Below are positions 1-7,392 of a DNA stretch of 29,935 nt, piece by piece; the stretch's first letter is position 1, and the number at the start of each line of letters is the position of its first letter. The DNA is taken from NCBI GenBank assembly GCA_002315875.1, contig DCIL01000099.1, positions 1 through 29,935 of the forward strand, written 5' to 3'. Position numbers and translations under genes: made by a program. The DNA is from Verrucomicrobia bacterium UBA1727 (lineage in GTDB: Bacteria > Verrucomicrobiota > Kiritimatiellia > RFP12 > UBA1067). The notes beneath the pieces were generated by a model. It was not told the origin of the DNA. It saw only the letters and a list, made by a program, of their open reading frames with translations, and made no database searches.

Positions 1-1617
1 TTCACCAACTACACCGAGACGGTGGAGAAGGTAAATGGCAAGGATCGGACGTACTGCCACGCGCACACCCTGCCGCAAGTGGCCGCCGACCTTCTCGCGC
101 ACACCGACAATTGGCCGCGTCAGATCGGGAGTACCCTTTTCGCTTTCGCGCCCGACAAGAGCGACAGCAACCAACGGTACAGAACCTTCACCAAGCCGCC
201 TGCGCTATTCGCCTGGATCCGCGAAACACTCACGCCCAGGTGGAAAAGCGCCAACGGTGGAGCGCGAGACTGCACCGGCATAAACTTCGTGACTGCCGAG
301 GAACTCTATCAGCACCTACTCGCCAACGCGACCCATTACGAGGGCATTTCACGCGCACCGCATTGGCCACCACGCCCGGATCAGTTTTACGATTACGGCG
401 AACTGCCACCGCCGAGCGACGGACACCGCGTCTTTTGGCAACTGATAGATTTCTTTTGCCTCGCGGACGAGACGTACCGCCTATTGGCAGCGGCATTTTT
501 CCTCGCGCCGTTGTACGCCAGGCACGGATCAAACGAGGACATTATACCGCAACCTCTACCGCGTCCACAATGGATCGTAGACACGGTGGACGCGCAGGGA
601 AGCGGAAAGTCCACACTCGTGAAAAAGGTTGCGATCCTCTACGGCACACCTCATATCAGAGTAGAATGGGCAACACTCAAACGAGACCCCGATAAGATCC
701 TGCAACGCATATTATCGACCGACGGACGGCGAAAGCGCGTCGCCCTCGTCGACAACGCCACCGACACAATAGCGGATCAGACACTCGCCTCGTGGGTTAC
801 GGACAACTTCCTATCTGGTAAAGCCCCATACGGACGTGGCGACGAAACACGGCCAAATGATATTACGTGGGTAATTACCGTGAACGGAGCCGCAATCGAC
901 ACCGACACCGCGTCACGTTCCTATATTGTCAAGGTCAGAAAACCCGACACCGCACCCACAACCGACACCGAAGATGAACCCGGTAAAAAATGGGAGGCCA
1001 AGGTGGATCAGTACATAGCAGGCAACCGGCGACAGCTCTACGCCGATATGCTCGATATGCTCAACCACGCCACGCCGAGAAACAGCGACAGCCGTTTTCC
1101 CGACTTCGACGCGACGGTGCTTTCGGCAGTATGTGACACCGACGAGCAATTCGCCGCCTGCCGCGCCAGGATCGAAGCGGACGCGACCGGCGCGAACGTC
1201 GACGCGGAACTCGCCGCCGAGCTTACGGAGGCCGTCGAAGCATACCTCGCCACGTTAGGAGCCGAGTACACCGGGTACGTGCCGACCCTTCCGACACTAC
1301 TCACCAACGCCGTGGTAAAGAAGATACTCGACAGCGCGACCGGCAAACTCCACGAGCAATCGGTAAAGCAAATTCGGGTAATGCTCAAAAGTGGCCTCGC
1401 GCCGACCTTCTCAAAGAAGAACCCACGCCTAAACAAGAATGACGGCAAGGGAGGCAAGTACCCCGAAGGAATCGTGTACGGCCTGCACCTCATTGGCAAC
1501 GGCGCGACCGAGACGGCGTTTCAGATCGTCGACCTCGTGCCTGGCAACTGCGGTCTACCACGCCCGGACATTAGCCACAGCACCGGCACTGTGAAGGTAG
1601 CGACACTTGTCTCGTAA
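1..1617 (+). CDS. SF3/D5-like replication ATPase of a mobile element, 5' partial
   Basis: The frame is open from base 1 (it reads FTNYTET before a GTG at 22), so the true start probably lies outside the window; 531 residues follow that GTG. Numbered from the GTG, a P-loop AQGSGKST is at 191-198, a Walker B-like VALVDN at 240-245, an SF3 motif-C-like Asn in ITVNGAA at about 288 and a likely arginine finger in ASRS at about 299. This order is that of virus and plasmid helicases/primase-helicases (D5, SF3). No primase domain is visible in the part seen. The likely role is unwinding DNA at the element's origin. It is the only supported plus-strand gene, and is followed by a terminator and an inverted-repeat region that could be the origin. 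The family is inferred from motifs only; it could also be a AAA+ ATPase of another kind. Confidence 0.7.
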   Translation, partial: FTNYTETVEKVNGKDRTYCHAHTLPQVAADLLAHTDNWPRQIGSTLFAFAPDKSDSNQRYRTFTKPPALFAWIRETLTPRWKSANGGARDCTGINFVTAEELYQHLLANATHYEGISRAPHWPPRPDQFYDYGELPPPSDGHRVFWQLIDFFCLADETYRLLAAAFFLAPLYARHGSNEDIIPQPLPRPQWIVDTVDAQGSGKSTLVKKVAILYGTPHIRVEWATLKRDPDKILQRILSTDGRRKRVALVDNATDTIADQTLASWVTDNFLSGKAPYGRGDETRPNDITWVITVNGAAIDTDTASRSYIVKVRKPDTAPTTDTEDEPGKKWEAKVDQYIAGNRRQLYADMLDMLNHATPRNSDSRFPDFDATVLSAVCDTDEQFAACRARIEADATGANVDAELAAELTEAVEAYLATLGAEYTGYVPTLPTLLTNAVVKKILDSATGKLHEQSVKQIRVMLKSGLAPTFSKKNPRLNKNDGKGGKYPEGIVYGLHLIGNGATETAFQIVDLVPGNCGLPRPDISHSTGTVKVATLVS

Positions 1618-1630
1618 TGCCGAACCACAG

Positions 1631-1673
1631 CCGGTACGGACGGAAGCGACACCCGAAACCGTACCGGCCTTTT
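1631..1673 (+). terminator. Intrinsic terminator after the ATPase gene
   Basis: A perfect 9-bp inverted repeat (CCGGTACGG at 1631-1639, CCGTACCGG at 1659-1667) with a 19-nt loop is followed by CCTTTT. It starts 14 bases after the ATPase stop codon, so it is well placed to end that transcript. The T-tract is short. Confidence 0.6.
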
Positions 1674-1675
1674 GT

Positions 1676-1801
1676 CTATCACCCCCATTTAGACAGAGTA
1701 GACAACTTTTCTCTATACGAGTACCATTAAAGTAGGTGATAGGGGTATGATACTGAGTATAGTATATCTCTATAAGAAAAAACTTGTCTACCGTGTCTAA
1801 A
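1676..1801. repeat. Nested inverted repeats in AT-rich DNA: candidate origin or recombinase site
   Basis: TTTAGACAGAGTAGACAA at 1688-1705 is inverted at 1784-1801 with 16 of 18 positions matching. A second pair, CTATCACC at 1676-1683 and GGTGATAG at 1735-1742, is interleaved with it. The DNA between is AT-rich, with several short TATA-like palindromes near 1748-1775. A further GTCTACCG copy follows at about 1804. No gene is supported here. Its place beside a replication ATPase suggests an origin; an integrase arm-site region is the alternative. Confidence 0.45.
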
Positions 1802-1943
1802 CCGTCTACCGCGCCATATCTAATGCACCGCACAGCACAGCCGAACCACGCCCGATACCACTTGTTATGGAGGGGTTGTAGGATCCCCGACCGACCTTCT
1901 CGCGCAGTCCATTGGGCGAGATCAAGCAAAAAAACTTTGATAA

Positions 1944-2207
1944 CGTTCGTGGCGCACCGCCGACGGAGTATTTCATATCGAGGCGCGTACTGCGGTATCA
2001 GTCCGCGACGATTTAGCATTTCTCGTCCAGGAGACGGTAGGCGACACCTTGAAGAGGCGAATGATCGAGGAATGTTCGCAAAAGTGCCTGCGAGAACTCC
2101 GGCGCGACCTTGAAAACGATTTCAACCTATCCGAGTACGGCATAATGCGTCAGTATCACTACGCAACGCCGCCGACCTTCAAGGGCATAGACGGCAGGGA
2201 CATTTGA
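1944..2207 (+). pseudogene. Decayed or truncated small ORF of the mobile element
   Basis: An open frame runs from the TAA at 1941-1943 to a TGA at 2205-2207 and reads like real protein (for example DDLAFLVQETVGDTLKRR and then LRELRRDLENDF, a likely amphipathic helix). No ATG or GTG occurs before an ATG at 2061, which would leave only 48 residues; a TTG lies at 2049. The neighbouring frame over about 1880-2015 (PLGEIKQKNFDNVRGAPP) also looks protein-like and ends in TAG. A frameshifted or rearranged gene would explain both. I do not recognise the family. Confidence 0.3.
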
Positions 2208-2411
2208 AATGTCATCTTTGTATATGGGTAATTTTTCGCAATCGCAGGGTGATCGGTGCGTCCGCGTTTAGTCCGTCACAGTACCTACGGTATACCCCCC
2301 AAGTAGGGGTATATAATAGGGGTAGCCAATAGGTAGCCTACCGCAAGCATTTTTAGACGAAAATGAGAGAAAATGAGAGAAAGCACCCAAAACGCCTATA
2401 ACGCGGTATAT
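2208..2411. other. Gene-free right end of the mobile element with short repeats
   Basis: No gene is supported here. TATACCCC is inverted as GGGGTATA around 2291-2312. AGGGGTA recurs near 2303 and 2316 (and at 1741). GGTAGCC occurs twice, four bases apart, near 2321-2336. A GAAAATGAGA unit is repeated twice at 2359-2378. These may be protein-binding sites or iterons; the evidence is pattern only. Confidence 0.3.
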
Positions 2412-2437
2412 GAAAGAAAAACCGCGAAAACTCGCGG
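2412..2437 (-). terminator. Intrinsic terminator of the tRNA operon
   Basis: On the minus strand a 6-bp GC-rich stem (CCGCGA/TCGCGG, 2422-2437) with a 4-nt loop is followed directly by TTTTTCTTT. It lies about 30 bases past the 3' end of tRNA-Phe. It is the most canonical terminator in the window. Confidence 0.8.
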
Positions 2438-2466
2438 CTTTATGTTAATTTATCGTAGGAGAAGTT

Positions 2467-2542
<76 letters not shown>

Positions 2543-2561
2543 ACATCGTTCGTCGGTTGAA

Positions 2562-2637
2562 TGGTAGGGGCGCAGGGATTCGAACCCTGGACCCAGTGAT
2601 TAAGAGTCACTTGCTCTACCAGCTGAGCTACGCCCCC
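2562..2637 (-). tRNA. tRNA-Lys (anticodon CUU)
   Basis: The 76-nt cloverleaf has acceptor GGGGGCG/CGCCCCU, an AGUGA/UCACU anticodon stem with loop CUCUUAA (anticodon CUU), T loop UUCGAAU, discriminator A and an encoded CCA. It is the middle gene of the tRNA operon, 19 bases from tRNA-Phe and 38 from tRNA-Gly. Confidence 0.95.
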
Positions 2638-2675
2638 ATTCACCAGTGCTTCCAACGTATCATCCACTTAAGGAT

Positions 2676-2751
2676 TGGAGCGAGCTAAGGGACTCGAACC
2701 CTCGACAACCACCTTGGCAAGGTGGCACTCTACCAACTGAGTTAAGCTCGC
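2676..2751 (-). tRNA. tRNA-Gly (anticodon GCC)
   Basis: The 76-nt cloverleaf has a perfect acceptor GCGAGCU/AGCUCGC, a CCACC/GGUGG anticodon stem with loop UUGCCAA (anticodon GCC), T loop UUCGAGU, discriminator U and an encoded CCA. It is the first gene after the promoter at 2773-2778. Confidence 0.95.
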
Positions 2752-2772
2752 CTTACGTTGAAAACGGAGCGT

Positions 2773-2802
2773 ATTATACCATAACCGGCTGACACCGCGC
2801 AA
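2773..2802 (-). promoter_or_regulatory. Promoter of the tRNA operon
   Basis: The minus strand carries TATAAT (2778-2773) inside ATGGTATAATACG, with the extended TG. A TTGCGC -35-like hexamer lies at 2802-2797, 18 bases upstream. Transcription would begin about 15 bases before tRNA-Gly. It is the only one of the six TGnTATAAT promoters with a recognisable -35. Confidence 0.8.
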
Positions 2803-2844
2803 GGGGGAAATTTGAGAAAGAAAAAGTTTTTGAGATAAGTGGGA

Positions 2845-2984
2845 GAGATGAGAAATTAGAGATGAGAAATTAGAAATTAGAAATGAGAGATGAGAAATTA
2901 GAAATGAGAGATGAGAGATGAGAGATGAGAAATGAGAGATGAGAAATGAGAGATGAGAAATTAGAAATGAGAGATGAGAGATGA
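2845..2984. repeat. Array of 20 phased heptamers (GARATKA)
   Basis: Twenty consecutive 7-base units occur without one indel. Each is GAGATGA (10 copies), GAAATGA (5) or GAAATTA (5). Read from 2845 the order is C A C A A B C A B C C C B C B C A B C C (A=GAAATTA, B=GAAATGA, C=GAGATGA). A degenerate GAGGGGA follows. The array fills the gap between the GH127 stop codon and the tRNA promoter and holds no gene. Confidence 0.95.
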
Positions 2985-3005
2985 GAGGGGAGGTGTAGGG
3001 GTGGA

Positions 3006-4637
3006 TTATTTAGACGAGAAGAGTTCGTCGGGGATGGGGACTATGGATGTGCCCAGCAATGGGAAGTAGGTGCGAGTACGTTTATCACTCGCAAAAGGTA
3101 CGAATACACAATTGGATTTGCCACGACGCAGATTATCAAACACTCCCGACACCTCGATGCCGACGCCATTCCACTTGAAGCCCTTCTCGGAATCAATCTT
3201 GAAGACATCCAGTACGCCGGACCACTCGTTCTCGCGCATCGCATAAGCATAAACGATCGGACCGCGCATCAGCGCCACACGCCCTTCCTGCGCCTTGCGT
3301 CCCGCAATCGCGCGCACCGCCATCGGAAACTCAAAGTCGAACTTGCTCTCGCCCGCGTAAAATTCGAACTTACGCCACTTACCGGCATCCGCAAGATTCG
3401 TCCACCGCGGCACTCTGATCTCGAAAACACCCGGCTTCGCGCTCTTCACCGAAACCGCGACCTTGCCTTCGCGCGGATAGTCCGTATTCATCTTCACCTC
3501 GAGTCCCTTCGTCTTCAACTCGGCAGGCGCAAAGAGATTGATGACGAAACCTTCGCCCTTCCGCAGAAATACGAAATCGGGAATCTCAAAGACCTCGCGG
3601 CGGAAGTTGTTGGGACAGCAATAGGTGTCGCGCTCGAACCATTCGCCTTTCTCATTGAAGGGAATGAAGTAGCGGTACTTGGTGCCGTCATGATTCTGCG
3701 CGCCGAAGAACGCGTTGTACATCACGCGCTCATAGATATCGCCGAGCAATGTATCGGGATTCACCTTCATCCATTCGGACGCCAAGCGCATCAGATAGGC
3801 AGACGCACACGTCTCACCCCACTTGCCGAGCCCGACATCTCCATCATCCCATACTTCGCCCCACGATATGCCGCCGGTGAGCGAGCCGGAAACGGACGCA
3901 TAGCCGCACCTGAGTCGACGGAAGCATTCGCGGGTAGAAGTCTCAAAGGTCGCGCTTCTGCGTCCCGTAGCAGCGGCATATTCAAGTTGCGAGATCGCCC
4001 GCTCAAGCCAGGTGTAGACATGTTTGACTCCATTCACCGGCAAGATGGAATTGTACGAATCGTTGTCCCCCTCGATAAGATACTGATCGCGGAGATGATT
4101 CGCGTAGCGGACATCTCCAGTCGCCTGATAGAGATAGACGAAGGCGGACGAGAGTCCGAGATTGACGCCTATTTTCCTGGAGATGATGTAATCGCCGAGC
4201 TTGCGCGCTCCCTCAAGCGCATTGCGATTTCCGAACCACGTCCAGTCGCGACAAAACGCCTGAATGAGATAGGCCTGCTCGTGGTTGTCCCACATGCCGA
4301 CCTTGTCCTTCCACATCGAAATCGAGCCATCCGCCGCCTGACATTTCAAGGTCTCAGCGACCCACTTGTCCTTGAACGCACGGAACTCCGCACCGCCGAC
4401 GCCGTGCGCCGCGGCCTTGACGATCGCATCGAGCATCATCCCCCAGCCGGCGAATCCTCCCCAGACCTTCGGCTGAGATAACCGTTCGCGAAAGTGTCCG
4501 ACGTAAGTCTTCTCGATGTCGATCGAACGGATGTACGCCGCGGCAAGATCCATCCGCTCGCCAATTTCGCCGCGGACAGTCACCTCGTCCGGCGCGAACA
4601 TCGCCAACGCCGACGCGAAGAGAATCGCGGCCGTCAT
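3006..4637 (-). CDS. GH127-family (DUF1680) glycosidase, probable beta-L-arabinofuranosidase
   Basis: 543 residues. Family signatures are GETC at 274-277 and the Cys pair in TYCCPNN at 340-341. In the characterised GH127 beta-L-arabinofuranosidase HypBA1 the matching Glu and three Cys bind zinc, and the first Cys of the CC pair is the nucleophile. Glu261 in GISWGE is a candidate general acid. An (alpha/alpha)6 barrel N-half and beta-rich C-half are expected from the family. The N-terminus is hydrophobic (AAILFASALAMFA), a plausible short signal peptide, so a periplasmic or surface location is likely. The ATG overlaps the stop of the esterase gene by 4 bases (ATGA), so the two are probably coupled. 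Substrate could differ, since GH127/GH146 relatives vary. Confidence 0.85.
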   Translation of the reverse strand: MTAAILFASALAMFAPDEVTVRGEIGERMDLAAAYIRSIDIEKTYVGHFRERLSQPKVWGGFAGWGMMLDAIVKAAAHGVGGAEFRAFKDKWVAETLKCQAADGSISMWKDKVGMWDNHEQAYLIQAFCRDWTWFGNRNALEGARKLGDYIISRKIGVNLGLSSAFVYLYQATGDVRYANHLRDQYLIEGDNDSYNSILPVNGVKHVYTWLERAISQLEYAAATGRRSATFETSTRECFRRLRCGYASVSGSLTGGISWGEVWDDGDVGLGKWGETCASAYLMRLASEWMKVNPDTLLGDIYERVMYNAFFGAQNHDGTKYRYFIPFNEKGEWFERDTYCCPNNFRREVFEIPDFVFLRKGEGFVINLFAPAELKTKGLEVKMNTDYPREGKVAVSVKSAKPGVFEIRVPRWTNLADAGKWRKFEFYAGESKFDFEFPMAVRAIAGRKAQEGRVALMRGPIVYAYAMRENEWSGVLDVFKIDSEKGFKWNGVGIEVSGVFDNLRRGKSNCVFVPFASDKRTRTYFPLLGTSIVPIPDELFSSK

Positions 4638-6154
4638 TTGCGCACCACGCCCTGGAAGGGTCCGATCGGAAGTCCCGCCTCGTTCTTCACGAAACTATGG
4701 ACGTTCGAGCGGCGCAGATACGCGACCTTTACCGGCACGATATTGGTCGGCACCAAGAGATCGATAGTCTTCACCTTCGGAAAGATCTTGCTCTCCACCG
4801 GTACGAACTTGCCGTCCGCACCCGCGAGTTCGAAGCGGGGACGATAATCGCCCTTCATGCACCAGCCCTCGGCGTTGTCGAACGAAAGCCGCACCGTCTT
4901 GCCGTCCTTCGAGAGTTTCGCCTCCTTGAAGACAGGAGCATCGCACTTGAGATCCTTCTGTCCGTAGATGCGATTGAGCGCCATTGCCGCGAGGCGAGTC
5001 CCGACCGTGCGCTTGTCGCCCGGATGGATGCAGTCCAGCTCACCGATGTCACTGAGATTCACGCATCCGGCATTCGGCGCGTAGTCGAGTCCGAACTTCT
5101 CCATGTGCTCACGGATTCGCACCGTGCCCGGATCAGCCGCTTCCGTACTCTGATAACCGAACGGCGTGATCTGGCAGAGGAAGAACGGCATGTCATCCCC
5201 GCACCCGAAGGCACGTCCCCATCCGCTCCTGAGGCAACGCAGGTACTCGTAGTAATTGTTATCGCCGCGATTGGAGCATCCCTGATACCAGATCGTGCCG
5301 CGGATTGCATACGGGGCGAGCGGATAGATCATCGCGTTCCAGCACGCGCGCGCCTGCTGATGGAAATTGAAACGGAAGTTCTTGTCCTTCTGCTTCGCTT
5401 TCTTCTCCCAATCCGTGGGCTCGGTGCGAATCTTACGCGTCGCCAGCGCGCGCACTTCACCGACCTTGGACTCGGCAAAGGCACTCGCGGGAATCCACGG
5501 CTGAATGTATGAGCCGCCCCATGCGCTTTCGATCACGCCCACCGGTATGCCGAGCACCTGATTGAGACGGACGGCGAAGTGCCAGGCAGCGGCGGAAAAT
5601 TCACCGAGCTTGCTCTCGGGAACGAACTGCTTCCAGACGAGCTGCGCGTGATTGGTTTCGTTCGCGGCGAAACACTGCGGCATGAATGCGCCGCGGACGT
5701 CGGGAAGGCGCGTCATCATAAGATCGTAGTAGCCGTTCATCTCGCGTCCGGCGTGCTTGTGTACCGCGGGTTTCGGCCACATCGCGAAGGTCATGTTGGA
5801 CTGTCCACCGCAAAGCCAGACCTCGCCGACCACCACATTCTTGAATTCGACGCGGTCAACTTCGGAACCAAACCATCCGGGCTCGGACTCGACGATGACG
5901 AGCGACTTGCCCTCGGCGTCCGTCTCCATCGCCGGCAGATCAACTCGCCATTTGCCATCAGCATCTACAACCACCTTCCCGCTGTTGCCGGCGAAACTCA
6001 CACAAACCTCATTGCCGGCAGCGGCCGTGCCCCAGACCGGAACGGACTTTCCGCGTTGCAGCACGAGATTGTCGTTGAAAAGACACGCGGGCTTAAGTGC
6101 CGCAAAAACAGGCATTGCCGTGACAACGGCGACGATGAACAGTAGTTTTTTCAT
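4634..6154 (-). CDS. Secreted sialate O-acetylesterase-like SGNH esterase (SASA family)
   Basis: 506 residues with a clear signal peptide (MKKLLFIVAVVTAMPVFA). SGNH/SASA blocks are in order: GGQSNM with nucleophile Ser119, AWGGS at 211-215, GTIWYQG at 286-292, and DCIHP with Asp374 and His377 completing the triad. An N-terminal beta-rich segment (about 20-110) and a C-terminal beta domain are typical. Enzymes of this type remove acetyl groups from sialic acids or from xylan and pectin. Next to GH127, plant side-chain deacetylation seems more likely than sialate, but that is inference. An AAGGA ribosome site lies upstream. The start is 11 bases after the FkbH-like gene's stop. Confidence 0.85.
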   Translation of the reverse strand: MKKLLFIVAVVTAMPVFAALKPACLFNDNLVLQRGKSVPVWGTAAAGNEVCVSFAGNSGKVVVDADGKWRVDLPAMETDAEGKSLVIVESEPGWFGSEVDRVEFKNVVVGEVWLCGGQSNMTFAMWPKPAVHKHAGREMNGYYDLMMTRLPDVRGAFMPQCFAANETNHAQLVWKQFVPESKLGEFSAAAWHFAVRLNQVLGIPVGVIESAWGGSYIQPWIPASAFAESKVGEVRALATRKIRTEPTDWEKKAKQKDKNFRFNFHQQARACWNAMIYPLAPYAIRGTIWYQGCSNRGDNNYYEYLRCLRSGWGRAFGCGDDMPFFLCQITPFGYQSTEAADPGTVRIREHMEKFGLDYAPNAGCVNLSDIGELDCIHPGDKRTVGTRLAAMALNRIYGQKDLKCDAPVFKEAKLSKDGKTVRLSFDNAEGWCMKGDYRPRFELAGADGKFVPVESKIFPKVKTIDLLVPTNIVPVKVAYLRRSNVHSFVKNEAGLPIGPFQGVVRK

Positions 6155-6165
6155 TGTGTTATTCC

Positions 6166-7392
6166 TTATTTGTTTTCACTGAAATAAGTTTGAAGCGGAC
6201 ATCCTGACTTGACCTCATCGAGAAACGCCGCAAAAGACGCGTTCTTCTCCGAGCGTACGAAATCAATTTCCGGACGCACACCGAGCCGCCGCACGAGCCA
6301 TTCGTAGGCAAAATGCTCGAGCGTCCTGCCCATGGCGCGGCAACTCATCACGAAGTCGGTGATATGCGCCGCATTACGATCGTAGACGAGATAAAGAACG
6401 ATCCCCATCTCACCGAAACGATCACCGGCACTGAAGACGAAGACCTGTCGCGGCGAGCTTGGTTCAAGCATCGCAGCGAATGCCTCCCAGCTTCTGCGGA
6501 TTGTAGTCGCGTTGAATTGATTCGTCTTGCCCGCCATCTGAGCGAGACGATTGAGATCGGCGGCCACGGCAGGGCGCGCGATCACGTGGAGGTCGAGATT
6601 CTTCAGATACTCGTCCTTGCTTGCGAAGGCGGAGGCCACCGCAGACCGCAATTCGCGATTGCGGTAATCCGCCGCGCGCAAGCGGTCCTCATCGGTCTTG
6701 CCGAGGTCAAAGAAGAAATACTCGCGAAGCCGACGGATGACCGAACGCCCTTCCGCTCTGATGACGCTCACTTCGGGAAGATGCGCCTTCATCTGCGCGC
6801 ACTCGTGGGGATTGTCGTCGACGAAGACGACGGAATCCGTGCCCAGCGAAAGCCGATTGCAGATCTCAATGAGATTGCCCGCCTTGGGTCCCCAATTGAT
6901 GCCGAGCGCGGCAAAATCTGAATCTTGAAGCGGCATGTCGCTACGCAGGAAGGGATGTCCGTCTGGCGGATCGTTCTTCGACAAAAGCACCAGCACCACG
7001 CCGTCCGCAGCGAGCGCCTTAAGTCCCTTCTGAAACTCAACGAAAGGCACGAGATCAACGATTCCATCCTCGCTCAGGATGCCATCCCAAAGAGTATTAT
7101 CGGCATCGACGGCAAGGATCTTCTTCGGACACGGCATATCTCTGGCGGCCAGATAGAAGCCGAACTCCTCGACAATCGCCTTGATGCCATCAAGTGAATA
7201 CGGACACCCCGCGAGCGCACGCATCCGCTCGTCGTAAAAGCCGTCCACTTCGTCCGCCAGCTCGCACTCATGAGTGGTGACGTCGTATGTCAAATCGGGA
7301 ATCTCGCCGGGCGCGGCGATTTCGTATCCCGCCTCGCGGAAATAGCGCTCGATCAATTCGAGCTGGACGGCTCCGGTCAGCGAAATCTTCAT
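6166..7392 (-). CDS. FkbH-like HAD-IIIC phosphatase/acyltransferase
   Basis: 408 residues. HAD motif I is DADNTLWDG (nucleophile Asp96, Asp98). Motif II is Ser138 in LLSKND, motif III Lys170 in WGPK, motif IV FVDDNP at 190-195. The C-terminal half has the GNAT-like signature NQFN at 291-294 with a following TTIRR. Known FkbH proteins move a glyceryl group from 1,3-bisphosphoglycerate to an acyl carrier protein, or form part of amino-sugar and natural-product pathways. No carrier protein is encoded nearby. A GGAGG ribosome site precedes the ATG, which overlaps the radical-SAM stop by 4 bases, so the pair is very likely made together. Confidence 0.85.
   Translation of the reverse strand: MKISLTGAVQLELIERYFREAGYEIAAPGEIPDLTYDVTTHECELADEVDGFYDERMRALAGCPYSLDGIKAIVEEFGFYLAARDMPCPKKILAVDADNTLWDGILSEDGIVDLVPFVEFQKGLKALAADGVVLVLLSKNDPPDGHPFLRSDMPLQDSDFAALGINWGPKAGNLIEICNRLSLGTDSVVFVDDNPHECAQMKAHLPEVSVIRAEGRSVIRRLREYFFFDLGKTDEDRLRAADYRNRELRSAVASAFASKDEYLKNLDLHVIARPAVAADLNRLAQMAGKTNQFNATTIRRSWEAFAAMLEPSSPRQVFVFSAGDRFGEMGIVLYLVYDRNAAHITDFVMSCRAMGRTLEHFAYEWLVRRLGVRPEIDFVRSEKNASFAAFLDEVKSGCPLQTYFSENK

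Noticed and set aside
1555..2019. 154-codon minus-strand frame in the mobile-element end
   Set aside because: It runs across the ATPase 3' end, the terminator hairpin and the inverted repeats; composition is not protein-like.
1784..2113. 109-codon plus-strand frame
   Set aside because: It starts in the inverted repeat and is Arg/Ser/Pro-rich; the alternative frame ending at 2207 looks more like protein.
2845..2984. CRISPR array
   Set aside because: Units are 7 bases with no spacers, and no cas genes are present.
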